A stretch of DNA of 50,339 nucleotides from Candidatus Arthromitus sp. SFB-turkey (GTDB lineage Bacteria; Bacillota; Clostridia; Clostridiales; Clostridiaceae), in contig NZ_LXFF01000017.1 of NCBI RefSeq assembly GCF_001655775.1, positions 1 through 50,339 on the forward strand, given 5' to 3'. A program made the position numbers and the translations under genes. Under the pieces are notes generated by a model. The model did not search any database. It saw only the letters and a list, made by a program, of their open reading frames with translations, and had not been told where the DNA came from. Below, in pieces: positions 36,331 through 45,470 of the stretch; position 1 is the stretch's first letter, and each line of letters starts with the position of its first letter.

Positions 36331-36956
36331 TCACAAACTATAACATAAAATTTTCTACTTTTACTCTCTGTTAAAACCTTCATCCATTTACTTTGAAAAG
36401 ATAATTTATCTTTTGAAATATACTCTATACTTTCTACTTCAATTCCATATTTATTATATGTTGGAATAAAAATCTCTTTAAAATAACTCTCATTTAATTC
36501 AGGAAGCTCTCTCTTTTCTATTTCATTTTTTTCAAATTTTTCATCATAAGAAAAGCATATATTTATTTTACATTCTGGTTTTGAAAGCTTAGAAATCCCC
36601 TCTATAATTTTTAATTCTTCCTTAAAAATTCCTTGAAGTAAACTTCCCCAAGGAAGATTTATATAAATTTCTGAAAATTTATTATATAAAACCTCATGTA
36701 AACTTTGAGCATTCATAACAACATACATTAAATTATCAATTTTATTTTTATACTGCTTAACTCCATATTTTTTCATAGAATCTCTACATGAATCAAGTCC
36801 TATATAAAAACAATCTTTATTTTCTAAAGCATTAAAGTAAACAAATCCTCCTTGACCTGTCCCTAGATCAATTACACACTTACTATATTTACTTATTTTA
36901 CTTAAAAATTCTTCATCACTAATTTCTATTTCTTTACTACTTTTAAGTATTTTCAC
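36321..36956 (-). CDS. NpmA/KamB-like 16S rRNA (A1408-N1) methyltransferase
   Basis: 211 aa from a GTG with GAGGTGA seven bases upstream. It follows NpmA almost end to end: MKILKSSKEIEIS at the start; SAM motif IDLGTGQGGFVY with Asp30; FYIGLD with Asp55 (same numbers as in NpmA); LPWGSLL with Trp103 (NpmA Trp107); EIEKRELPELNESYF; and SKWMKV with Trp191 (NpmA Trp197), then the basic SKSRKFYVIV end. The two Trp that flip and hold A1408 are conserved. Such enzymes methylate N1 of A1408 and give resistance to many aminoglycosides. No mobile element or other resistance gene is adjacent, and base composition matches the surroundings, so it looks resident. Activity is inferred. Confidence 0.8.
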   Translation of the reverse strand: MKILKSSKEIEISDEEFLSKISKYSKCVIDLGTGQGGFVYFNALENKDCFYIGLDSCRDSMKKYGVKQYKNKIDNLMYVVMNAQSLHEVLYNKFSEIYINLPWGSLLQGIFKEELKIIEGISKLSKPECKINICFSYDEKFEKNEIEKRELPELNESYFKEIFIPTYNKYGIEVESIEYISKDKLSFQSKWMKVLTESKSRKFYVIVCEKK

Positions 36957-36974
36957 AAATTCACCTCAATAAAA

Positions 36975-37007
36975 TAAGGATAATTTAAAACTTTTAAATT
37001 ATCCTTA
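36975..37007 (-). terminator. Hairpin between abgT and the methyltransferase gene
   Basis: TAAGGATAATTTAAAA and its reverse complement separated by one base. Followed on the minus strand by TTTTATT and, within eight bases, by the methyltransferase ribosome binding site. It may be a terminator or attenuator. Confidence 0.7.
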
Positions 37008-37020
37008 AACTTAATATTTT

Positions 37021-38619
37021 CTACATAAAAATAAATGCACCAGGTCCTAAAGGTAATTTTAAAACCATCCAAACAATCAATAACAATACCCATGAAATTA
37101 AGAAAACTATTGAATATGGAAGCATTAAAGAAATAAGAGTTCCAATTCCACTCTTTGGATCATATTTCTTAACAAGCATTGCTATTATAGGAAAATATGG
37201 TAAAAGTGGAGTTATTATATTACTTGTAGAATCACCTATTCTATAAGCTATTTGTGTAAATTCTGGTGTAAATCCTAATCTCATAAATAATGGAACAAAT
37301 ATTGGTGCCATTATAGCCCATTTTGCTGATGCACTTCCTATAAATAAGTTTATAAAAGCAACTATTATTATGAATGCAAGTATTAGAGGAATTCCAACAA
37401 AACCAATATTTTCTAAGAAATCCGCACCTTTTACTGCAATTATTGTAGCTATTTTACTTTGCTCAAATAGTTTTATAAATTGAGAAGCAAAGAATGCTAA
37501 AACTAAATATCCTCCCATTGTAGACATAGACTTTGTCATAGATTTTACTACATCTGAATCATTTTTAATTTTTCCTGACCCAATTCCAAAAGCCACACCT
37601 GGCACAAAAAACCCAAGTGAAAGAATAACAACTATACCATCTATAAATGGAGATTTAACAATAATTGAATCTGTTTCTGGATTTCTAAGCATTCCTCCAG
37701 GAAGAAGTCCAATTATAATTATTAGAACATAAATAAATAAAGAAATTCCAGCCCATAAAAGTCCTTTTTTCTCTTCTTTTGTAAATTTAAAAGCACTTTC
37801 ATCTTCAATTTCAACTTGATCTACTAAATTATCACCATTTTTTCTATTTAATCTTGGTAATATTATACATTCAGTTACAAGAGTACCAACTATAGTTATT
37901 AAAAATGTAGAAACAACCATAAAATAGTAGTTACTTGTTGGATTAACAACATATGTTGGATCAATAATATTTGCAGCTGATTGACTAAGACCACTTAATA
38001 AAGGATCTATTGTTCCTATAAGTAAGTTTGCTGAAAATCCTCCAGAAACTCCAGCAAAAGCTGCAGCAATACCGGCTATTGGATTCATTCCAAAACTCTT
38101 AAATATTATAGCACCCAGTGGTACTAAAACAACATATCCGGCATCAGAAGCTATATTTGATAAAACTCCTAAAAGCACAACAACAACAGTTATAAGTCTT
38201 TTTGGAGTACTTAAAATAAGCTTCTTTATTAAAGCATCTATTAACCCTGTTCCTTCAGCAACTCCAACACCAAGCATTGAAACTAAAACAACACCAAGTG
38301 GGGCAAAGCTCGTGAAGTTACTAACAATATTTTTCAAAAATTCTGCCATGGAACTTTTAGTTAATAAATTAACAGCATCTACTTTAACAACTTCAGAAAC
38401 TCCATCTTTTACGGTTTCATACTCTGCGCTGACACCAGCGTTACCTAAAATAAAAGATGCAATTATGGTTAATATACTTAATAAAACAAACAATGTTACA
38501 GGATCAGGTAACTTATTACCAATCTTTTCAATAAAATTGAGACTTTTATTAAGTATACCAACTTTTTTGACTGCATTTGTACTTCTTAATCTTTTACTTC
38601 TTTTTTCAGCCAAAACCAT
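37021..38619 (-). CDS. AbgT-family transporter
   Basis: 532 aa, ATG with AAAGGAG. A multi-pass membrane protein: a cytosolic N-terminus, a first segment in NKLPDPVTLFVLLSILTI, then the conserved SNIASDAGYVVLVPLGAI, GGFSANLLIGTIDPLLSG and ASAKWAIMAPIFVPL regions. The AbgT family imports p-aminobenzoyl-glutamate, a folate breakdown product, or exports sulfonamides; dipeptide-like substrates are possible. With the peptidases in the window it fits scavenging. It is divergent from the HAD gene, with a 143-base AT-rich region between them. Confidence 0.93.
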   Translation of the reverse strand: MVLAEKRSKRLRSTNAVKKVGILNKSLNFIEKIGNKLPDPVTLFVLLSILTIIASFILGNAGVSAEYETVKDGVSEVVKVDAVNLLTKSSMAEFLKNIVSNFTSFAPLGVVLVSMLGVGVAEGTGLIDALIKKLILSTPKRLITVVVVLLGVLSNIASDAGYVVLVPLGAIIFKSFGMNPIAGIAAAFAGVSGGFSANLLIGTIDPLLSGLSQSAANIIDPTYVVNPTSNYYFMVVSTFLITIVGTLVTECIILPRLNRKNGDNLVDQVEIEDESAFKFTKEEKKGLLWAGISLFIYVLIIIIGLLPGGMLRNPETDSIIVKSPFIDGIVVILSLGFFVPGVAFGIGSGKIKNDSDVVKSMTKSMSTMGGYLVLAFFASQFIKLFEQSKIATIIAVKGADFLENIGFVGIPLILAFIIIVAFINLFIGSASAKWAIMAPIFVPLFMRLGFTPEFTQIAYRIGDSTSNIITPLLPYFPIIAMLVKKYDPKSGIGTLISLMLPYSIVFLISWVLLLIVWMVLKLPLGPGAFIFM

Positions 38620-38762
38620 TAACTCCTTTCATTTTCAAAATATTTAAAATATAATTATTGTATTATTTTAATATTTAAATAACAATTATGCAACATTATT
38701 GTATATATTTCAATAAAAAAAACATTTTTTTATCATAATTATAAATTGGAGATGAATTTAAA

Positions 38763-39590
38763 ATGAAAAATATTAAATTATGTGTTTTTGATCTTGATGG
38801 GACACTATTAAATTCAAATAAAAAGATAACACAAGAAACTTTATTAGCTGTTAAAAATTTATCTAATTATAATATTAAATATACAATTGCAACAGGAAGA
38901 ATTGATATTTTAGCAAGAAAATACCAACGTGAAATATGTTCAGATTTACCAATAATTTCATGTAATGGATCAATTATAAGAGATCTTTCAAATAAAATTT
39001 ACTACATGAAAACTCTAGATTTTGAAACTGTAAAAAATATTTTTAATTATTTTAAATCATTAGAATTAAATTTCTTATTTTACACAGAAAACTCAATTTT
39101 AGTTACAAAAAACAATCCTCGTATTGAGTTTTTGAAAAATTATAACAAAACAGCAAATAAAAATGATCAATTTAATTTTGAAATTATGGACGATGACATA
39201 AATAAATATTCAAATTTAAAATTTCTAAAATCTCTAGCCCACATAGAAAATCGACCTAAACTTTTAGAAATTCAATCTATCTTAAATAAAGATTTTAAAA
39301 ATTTATCAATCGTATCTTCTGATTATGAATTATTAGATTTAATGCCTTCAGGTATAAATAAAGGAACTGCTCTTTCTATTCTTTGTGACATTTTAAATAT
39401 AGAAAGTGAGAATGTTTGCGTTTTTGGAGATAATTTTAATGACATAGAAATGATAAATTTTGCTGGAACCTCTATAGTCCCTGAAAATGGAGAAAATGAT
39501 GTGAAAAAACTTGCAACACATATTACAAAAACAAACGACGAAGAAGGGATTTCATATGCAATAAATAACATAATATTAAAAAATGTGTAG
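38763..39590 (+). CDS. Cof-type HAD hydrolase
   Basis: 275 aa, ATG start. Motif I is FDLDGTLLNSNK (Asp nucleophile), motif II lies near TIATGR, and motif IV GDNFNDIEMINFAG. It has the C2B cap of Cof phosphatases, which dephosphorylate sugar phosphates, FMN or pyridoxal phosphate. The substrate is not predictable. The stop codon lies within a terminator hairpin shared with glmM. Confidence 0.92.
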   Translation: MKNIKLCVFDLDGTLLNSNKKITQETLLAVKNLSNYNIKYTIATGRIDILARKYQREICSDLPIISCNGSIIRDLSNKIYYMKTLDFETVKNIFNYFKSLELNFLFYTENSILVTKNNPRIEFLKNYNKTANKNDQFNFEIMDDDINKYSNLKFLKSLAHIENRPKLLEIQSILNKDFKNLSIVSSDYELLDLMPSGINKGTALSILCDILNIESENVCVFGDNFNDIEMINFAGTSIVPENGENDVKKLATHITKTNDEEGISYAINNIILKNV

Positions 39591-39612
39591 AAATTTAATT
39601 CTACACATTTTC
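39579..39612. terminator. Bidirectional terminator
   Basis: AAAATGTGTAGAA (39580-39592) pairs with TTCTACACATTTT (39599-39611). It overlaps the HAD stop and lies at the end of glmM. Confidence 0.9.
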
Positions 39613-40952
39613 TATAATTTATTTTTAATAGCATTTGATATTTCATTTGCAATATTTTCAATAATATTTTTATCTTTACCTTCTACCATAATTCTAATTA
39701 AATCTTCTGTACCAGATTCTCTAACTAAAATCCTTCCATTATCTAAAAGCTCATTTTCACATTTTTCAATTAACTCAACTATTTCTTTATCTTCTTTATA
39801 AATGTTTTTCTTACCCTCACTAACATTTACATTTAACAAAACTTGTGGAAACTCTTCTATACATGATGCTAAATCCTTTAAAGTTTTCCCTTTTTCTTTT
39901 ACAATTTTACTAAGTATAAGAGAAGTTAAAATTCCATCTCCTGTTTTATTATCAAGTAAAATTATATGTCCTGATTGTTCTCCTCCTACAACATAATTAT
40001 TTTCATTCATATTCTGAAAAACATACTTATCTCCAACACAAACTTCAGAAATGTCTATACCATATTTATTTAACGATTTGTGCAATCCAATATTACTCAT
40101 AACTGTTGCTACAACTGTATTTTTATTTAAAATACCCTTTTCTTTAAAATAAATTGATATTATTCCCATTATAAAATCACCATTTATAATGTTTCCTTCA
40201 TGATCAACAGCTAAACATCTATCAGCATCCCCATCATAGGCAAAACCAAAATCACAATTATTTTCTACAACAAAATTACAAATTTCCTTCATACTTGTAG
40301 AGCCACAATTATTATTTATATTAGTTCCATTTGGGTTATTATTTATAATTAATACCTCTGCTCCTGTATCTTTAAATACCTTTTCAGCAATCATATATGC
40401 TGCTCCATTTGCACAATCTATAGCTATTTTTAAACCATTAAGACTTGTATCTAAAGAATTTAATAAAAATTTCCTATAATCATCTATCATATGTTCTGAA
40501 TATTCAATTTTCCCAATTTGTGAATTTTTACTCTCAAATCCATTTATATTTTCAAAGTATAAATCTTCTATTTTTTCTTCTAACTCATCACTTAATTTTA
40601 CTCCATTATGATCAAAAAACTTTATTCCATTATATTCATAAGGATTATGCGAAGCTGAAATCATAACTCCACCTATTAAGTTATACTTAGTTATTAAATA
40701 TCCTATGGCAGGTGTTGGTATATAAGATACTTTTATAACATCAATACCACATGATGCAATACCCGAGCATATACTATTTTCAAGCATAGGACTTGAAATT
40801 CTTGTATCCATACCAACTATAATTTTTTTGTTATTTGTTGAATTATTAGATAGAATATGCGCTCCACATTTTCCTATTAAATACGCAAATTCACCTGTTA
40901 ATTTTACATTTGCAATTCCTCTAATACCATCTGTTCCAAATAACTTTCCCAT
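39612..40952 (-). CDS. glmM: Phosphoglucosamine mutase
   Basis: 446 aa, full length, ATG with AAGGAG. Converts glucosamine-6-phosphate to glucosamine-1-phosphate for peptidoglycan precursor synthesis. The phosphoserine loop is ISASHNPYEYNG, the metal loop is DGDADRC, the sugar loop is GGEQSGHI, and the phosphate loop is RESGTEDLIRIM. It usually sits directly after cdaA and cdaR; here four oxidoreductase genes stand between, yet it remains the last gene of the same strand run, only 13 bases after vorC. Confidence 0.97.
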   Translation of the reverse strand: MGKLFGTDGIRGIANVKLTGEFAYLIGKCGAHILSNNSTNNKKIIVGMDTRISSPMLENSICSGIASCGIDVIKVSYIPTPAIGYLITKYNLIGGVMISASHNPYEYNGIKFFDHNGVKLSDELEEKIEDLYFENINGFESKNSQIGKIEYSEHMIDDYRKFLLNSLDTSLNGLKIAIDCANGAAYMIAEKVFKDTGAEVLIINNNPNGTNINNNCGSTSMKEICNFVVENNCDFGFAYDGDADRCLAVDHEGNIINGDFIMGIISIYFKEKGILNKNTVVATVMSNIGLHKSLNKYGIDISEVCVGDKYVFQNMNENNYVVGGEQSGHIILLDNKTGDGILTSLILSKIVKEKGKTLKDLASCIEEFPQVLLNVNVSEGKKNIYKEDKEIVELIEKCENELLDNGRILVRESGTEDLIRIMVEGKDKNIIENIANEISNAIKNKL

Positions 40953-40965
40953 TATTTATACTCCT

Positions 40966-41493
40966 TTATAAAAAATCATATCCAGCTTCAAAAGCTTTTT
41001 CATTATCATCAAAATTAAATTTTTTATTCAAATGTCTCTTAAGAGAATTAATAACAGAACCTCTAGAAATAACTTTTATTATTTTAGTTAATGAACCAAG
41101 CATTACAATATTTCCAAAAACTTTTTCAGAAATACCTTTAGCAATACTTTGAATTGGTACATCAAAATATTTAACATCTTTTCTCAAATGATTATTTCTA
41201 ATTATATCTGAATTAACAAATATAAAACCATTACTCAAAACTCTACTTTCATATTTAAGTAGTGATGGATAATTCATAGCAACCATATATTTAGGTCTAG
41301 AAACAATTGGAGAAGAAATTTTCTTATTACTTATTACAACAGAACAACTAGCAGTTCCTCCTCTCATTTCTGGTCCATAAGATGGAAACCATGTAACATT
41401 TAATCCACTTTCAATTGCAGCATAAGATAAAATTTTTGAAATAAATAAGATTCCTTGTCCACCAAATCCTGAAAACAATACATCTAAATTCAA
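40966..41493 (-). CDS. vorC: 2-oxoacid:ferredoxin oxidoreductase, gamma subunit
   Basis: 175 aa from TTG 41493, nine bases after GGAGG; the upstream TTG at 41511 overlaps the ribosome binding site. Starts MNLDVLFSGFGGQGILFISK, the family signature with a GFGGQG loop, then SYGPEMRGGTASCSVVIS. It is the small subunit joining the TPP-bearing beta and the alpha chains. It starts 20 bases after the beta gene stop. Assignment to branched-chain (Vor) rather than 2-oxoglutarate (Kor) substrates is uncertain. Confidence 0.88.
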   Translation of the reverse strand: MNLDVLFSGFGGQGILFISKILSYAAIESGLNVTWFPSYGPEMRGGTASCSVVISNKKISSPIVSRPKYMVAMNYPSLLKYESRVLSNGFIFVNSDIIRNNHLRKDVKYFDVPIQSIAKGISEKVFGNIVMLGSLTKIIKVISRGSVINSLKRHLNKKFNFDDNEKAFEAGYDFL

Positions 41494-41513
41494 ACTAGTA
41501 TACCTCCACAAAC

Positions 41514-42245
41514 TTAATCCTTAAATACCTTTAATTCAAACTCCTTAACCATATTTTCCTCAACCCATTTTAAAGAATCATAAATATTTTTTCTCCAATT
41601 TGTTGGACATATAGAAAGAATTTCAACAAAAGAAAAACCTTCACCATTTTTTACATATTCAAATGCTTTCTTTATTGCTTTTTTCGCTTTCATAACTTCA
41701 CGAACATTGTGAGTTGAAACCCTTTCTAAATATCTAATTCCTTCAATAGTTTCTAATAATTCACAAACTTTCACAGGAGGACCATGAGAATCAACTTCTC
41801 TTCCATAAGGAGTTGTTTCAGTTATCTGTCCCTTCAAAGTAGTAGGCGCCATTTGCCCACCAGTCATTCCATAAGTACAATTATTTATAAAAATTACTAC
41901 TATATTTTCCCCTCTCAGTGCTGCATGTATAATTTCTGACATACCTATAGCTGCTAAATCCCCATCTCCTTGATAAGTAAATACAACCCTATCTTTTAAA
42001 AGTCTTGACACTGCAGTAGCAACGGCTGGAGCTCTTCCATGAGAAGCACTTATAAAATCACAATTTAAATAATCATACATAAGAACTGAACATCCAACAG
42101 AAGCAATTCCAATAGATTTATTTAGTATATTTAACTCCTCTAAAACCTCACCTATTATATTATTTATTATTCCATGAGTACATCCTGGACAATAGTGATT
42201 CTTAACATCAATAATAGCTTCAGATGGTTTAAATTTTATATTCAT
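41514..42245 (-). CDS. vorA: 2-oxoacid:ferredoxin oxidoreductase, beta (TPP) subunit
   Basis: 243 aa, ATG with AAGGAG. HYCPGCTHGII carries conserved Cys; SASHGRAPAVATAVSR and the TPP/Mg motif GDGDLAAIGMSEIIHAALRGENIVVIFINN are intact. It binds thiamine diphosphate for oxidative decarboxylation of a 2-oxoacid to its acyl-CoA, with electrons going to ferredoxin. It overlaps vorB by 17 bases, suggesting translational coupling. Confidence 0.92.
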   Translation of the reverse strand: MNIKFKPSEAIIDVKNHYCPGCTHGIINNIIGEVLEELNILNKSIGIASVGCSVLMYDYLNCDFISASHGRAPAVATAVSRLLKDRVVFTYQGDGDLAAIGMSEIIHAALRGENIVVIFINNCTYGMTGGQMAPTTLKGQITETTPYGREVDSHGPPVKVCELLETIEGIRYLERVSTHNVREVMKAKKAIKKAFEYVKNGEGFSFVEILSICPTNWRKNIYDSLKWVEENMVKEFELKVFKD

Positions 42246-43329
42246 GCTTATCTCCTTTAATAATTTTTCTAATATCTTCTACTATAGTTTCACAGTCAAT
42301 AACGTTTCCATACACCTCTGCACAAGAATACACTTTATTTTTACTAGAACAACCTAAAATTACATCTTCAACCATTTGTCCAAAATTCATTTCTACACAT
42401 AAAAACCCATATTTTGTATTATGAGTATATTTTTTTATTTCATCATAAGGAAATGGCCAAATAGTTATAGGTCTCAATATACCTACACATATATTTTCAT
42501 CCTTAAGAATATCCCTTACTTTTTCACATATTCTAGATATTATTCCAAAACATACTAATATAATATCAACTTCTTGTTCTAATCCTAATACTTCACAACT
42601 AACTTCATTGATTTTCATTAAATTATACTTTTCATTTAATTTTTTCATATGATTTTTAACTTCTTCATTATCTAAATACAATGAACGTATAACATTTCTA
42701 TATTCTCTATCTACTACACCATTTGCACTCCAAGGCTTTAATTTTCTTATATCTTCAAAAGAATCGTAAATAGTATCACTTTTTTCATCTACCTCTATAG
42801 ACTCCATCATCTGCCCTAAAGTTCCATCTAAAAAAATAACCACAGGATTCCTGTACTTGTCTGCCAATTCAAATGCTTTAATTGTTAAATCATAAATTTC
42901 TTGTACACTATTTGGAGCTAAAACTATTACTTTAAATCCTCCATGACCAAGTGCTCTAGTTACAACAAAATAATCCTGTTGAGATGGTTGAATACCTCCA
43001 AGACCAGGACCTAATCTGCAAACATTAACTATAACACATGGTAACTCTGCACCTGCCATATATGAAATTCCTTCAGCTTTTAAGCTCATTCCTGGACTTG
43101 AAGTAGAAGTCATAGTACGAAATCCTGCACTGGCTGCTCCATAAACCATATTAATAGCAGAAATTTCACTCTCTGCTTGAATAATTAGTCTTCCACATTC
43201 CGGCATCCTCTTTGACAAATGTGCAACTATCTCTGTTTGCGGAGTTATAGGATACCCAAAAAAAGCATGACACCCTGCTTTAATAGCCGCTTCTCCTAAA
43301 GCTTCACATCCTTTAATTAATATCTTCAA
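42229..43329 (-). CDS. vorB: 2-oxoacid:ferredoxin oxidoreductase, alpha subunit (VorB-like)
   Basis: 366 aa, TTG start nine bases after AAGGAG. Starts MKILIKGCEALGEAAIKAG and carries FFGYPITPQTEI and the TSTSSPGMSLKAEG region. Its overall length and sequence resemble 3-methyl-2-oxobutanoate dehydrogenase subunit VorB, so valine, leucine and isoleucine keto acids are likely substrates, although the Kor family is close. It starts four bases after the ferredoxin gene stop. With peptide-degrading enzymes in the window it fits amino-acid oxidation. Confidence 0.9.
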   Translation of the reverse strand: MKILIKGCEALGEAAIKAGCHAFFGYPITPQTEIVAHLSKRMPECGRLIIQAESEISAINMVYGAASAGFRTMTSTSSPGMSLKAEGISYMAGAELPCVIVNVCRLGPGLGGIQPSQQDYFVVTRALGHGGFKVIVLAPNSVQEIYDLTIKAFELADKYRNPVVIFLDGTLGQMMESIEVDEKSDTIYDSFEDIRKLKPWSANGVVDREYRNVIRSLYLDNEEVKNHMKKLNEKYNLMKINEVSCEVLGLEQEVDIILVCFGIISRICEKVRDILKDENICVGILRPITIWPFPYDEIKKYTHNTKYGFLCVEMNFGQMVEDVILGCSSKNKVYSCAEVYGNVIDCETIVEDIRKIIKGDKHEYKI

Positions 43330-43333
43330 TTAT

Positions 43334-43564
43334 CTATTCTCCTTTATTTTCAACTATAGTTATAACAGAATCTGGACACATTCTAAAACAAAACCCACAT
43401 CCTATACAATCTTTTTCCTTATGATGTACTATTTGAGCAACATAATGCCCTGAATCATTTAATTTACTAGACATAGAAATTATTTTCTTCGGACAAACCG
43501 TCTCACAAAGTGTACATCCCTTGCACCGTTCTTCCCTAAATATAACCTTATATATAAATATCAC
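43334..43564 (-). CDS. 2x[4Fe-4S] ferredoxin subunit of the oxidoreductase
   Basis: 76 aa from GTG 43564, with AAGGA four bases before; an ATG at 43579 has no ribosome binding site. Two cluster motifs are visible: CKGCTLCETVCPKK and CIGCGFCFRMCPDS. It carries electrons from the vorBAC complex to the ferredoxin pool (delta or D subunit). It sits 34 bases after cdaR, at the head of the inserted four-gene set. Confidence 0.93.
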   Translation of the reverse strand: MIFIYKVIFREERCKGCTLCETVCPKKIISMSSKLNDSGHYVAQIVHHKEKDCIGCGFCFRMCPDSVITIVENKGE

Positions 43565-43598
43565 TTCTTCCTTAAACATTTAATTAAATTTATAATTA

Positions 43599-44561
43599 TC
43601 ATTCTTCAACTTTACTAACTTTAACTTTTACTGTAACAGATTTCCTGTTATCTACAGTCTCTATACCATTTGAAATTTTTAATGGGACTTCTAATATAGA
43701 ATTTTCCTCTATCTTAGATAAATCAACACTTTCAGAAGAAATTTTATAAATATTTGATATTACATCCTCAGCTCCAATTATTTTTATTTCCTTAGGTATA
43801 ATGTCAATACTTTCAAGCTTTAATCCTTCTTGCAAATTATTTACAAAAGGAACATCCACCTCTACATCTTTCATAGCTCTAACCATAATATACATCTCAA
43901 CAACGTCAGGATAAACATCTAAAAATTCATTTATTTCTTTTCCATCTTTATCTAAAAATTTAACTTTTAAACTCTGATAAGTATCCTGTTTTAAATCTTC
44001 AAACTTAGCATTAACAACAGCTTTATCAACTTCATTTACAAATTTTGATGCTCCCGAAACTATAACATATTCAGGAGTGATTATAGGTTCAAAAGAATAA
44101 AACCCCTCAGTATTATGTTTTTCAATAACCTTGTCAACAGATACTCTTTTTTCTACAAACTCATCTATTAAAATTTTAATATCTAAATCATTAGGTTTTG
44201 TTATTGAAATATTAGAAGGTATACTTCGTATATAGCTTCTTACTACATTTTCTCCCTTCTCAATCTCATACAAGCTTAAATCTAAAAATATTTCAAAATT
44301 TTCTGCCTTCAAATTATATATATCTGATGCATTCCCCTCAACAGTTAAATTAACTGTAAACTTTTGATCAGGTAATACAATTAATCCATTTTTTTTCAAA
44401 CTTAAACTATTTATAATATTTACAGGTATATTATAAATCTTAGTTGTAATCATAGGATCTAAAGTTATAAATATATAAATCCAAAGCATAAACGATACTA
44501 TTAAACACAATATCTTTACATTTATGAATTGTGCTTTATTCTTATTTTTTTTCTTATCCAA
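43599..44561 (-). CDS. cdaR: CdaA regulator with YbbR repeats
   Basis: 320 aa, TTG start, overlapping the end of cdaA by 40 bases. One N-terminal membrane segment (about 15-33, ILCLIVSFMLWIYIFI) is followed by extracellular YbbR-type beta repeats (about 40-315), with segments such as VSVDKVIEKHNTEGFYS and LKLESIDIIPKEIKIIGA. CdaR binds and tunes the c-di-AMP cyclase CdaA at the membrane. Confidence 0.9.
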   Translation of the reverse strand: MDKKKNKNKAQFINVKILCLIVSFMLWIYIFITLDPMITTKIYNIPVNIINSLSLKKNGLIVLPDQKFTVNLTVEGNASDIYNLKAENFEIFLDLSLYEIEKGENVVRSYIRSIPSNISITKPNDLDIKILIDEFVEKRVSVDKVIEKHNTEGFYSFEPIITPEYVIVSGASKFVNEVDKAVVNAKFEDLKQDTYQSLKVKFLDKDGKEINEFLDVYPDVVEMYIMVRAMKDVEVDVPFVNNLQEGLKLESIDIIPKEIKIIGAEDVISNIYKISSESVDLSKIEENSILEVPLKISNGIETVDNRKSVTVKVKVSKVEE

Positions 44562-45379
44562 CCTTTTACCCTGCCTTTAAAAGATGCTGATTTTAAATTA
44601 TTATATACAAACATCCTACTAAGTAAGGAATTTAATTTTTCAAAATCATAGTTTCTCGTCATTTTACCATTTACAACTAGAGATATTATTCCACTCTCTT
44701 CAGAAACAACAATAACCGCAGCATCACTAATCTCTGATATTCCAAGAGCTGCCCTATGTCTTGTTCCTAAACTTTTATCAATATTTTGATAACTAAGAGG
44801 AAGAAAACATCCTGCAGCTTCTATTAAACCCTCTCGTATAATAATAGCCCCATCATGTAAAGGACTGTTAGGAAAAAATATTGTTTCTATAACCTCAGAA
44901 CTAATTTTAGAATTTAATTTAGTACCACTTTCAACAATATCTGCTAGTTTTGTATTTCTCTCTATCACAATTAACGCTCCAACATTTTTGCTAGACATAT
45001 TTGCAATTCCTTTGCAAATCTCAACAATAAAATCATTTTTAACGTAACTATTATAATATTTATTATGTATATCTGAAAAAGCACTTCTACCTAAATGTTC
45101 AAGTGCTTTACGTATTTCTGGTTGAAACAAAATAACAATAGTTAAAACACCTATAGTTAAAGTATTTTTTAAAATAGTATAAACCATAGTTAAATTTAAA
45201 AGGTAACTAATAGGTATTAAAACTAATATAAATAAAATCCCTTTTAATAATTGTTCAGCTCTAGTTTCTTTTATAAGCATATAAGCCTTATATAAAGCAT
45301 ACGCAACTATCGATATATCTAGTAAATCAAATACATTTATATTTTTAATTGTATTTAAAACAATATTTAAAAACTCCAA
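44522..45379 (-). CDS. cdaA: Diadenylate cyclase CdaA
   Basis: 285 aa, TTG start preceded by GAGGT at good spacing. Three N-terminal membrane helices (about 18-90) precede a DAC domain with HDGAIIIREG and LGTRHRAALGISE, the nucleotide-binding and catalytic motifs, both intact. It makes c-di-AMP from two ATP, controlling osmolyte and potassium balance and cell-wall homeostasis. First gene of the run cdaA-cdaR-ferredoxin-vorB-vorA-vorC-glmM; divergent from the exported helical protein gene. Confidence 0.96.
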   Translation of the reverse strand: MEFLNIVLNTIKNINVFDLLDISIVAYALYKAYMLIKETRAEQLLKGILFILVLIPISYLLNLTMVYTILKNTLTIGVLTIVILFQPEIRKALEHLGRSAFSDIHNKYYNSYVKNDFIVEICKGIANMSSKNVGALIVIERNTKLADIVESGTKLNSKISSEVIETIFFPNSPLHDGAIIIREGLIEAAGCFLPLSYQNIDKSLGTRHRAALGISEISDAAVIVVSEESGIISLVVNGKMTRNYDFEKLNSLLSRMFVYNNLKSASFKGRVKGWIRKKIRIKHNS

Positions 45380-45470
45380 TTATCTACCTCTTTTTTTTCT
45401 TTTTTAAAGAATTTATTAACTAACTCAATAATATAATAAACTAAATGATTTTTAAAGGGGCGAAAACATT

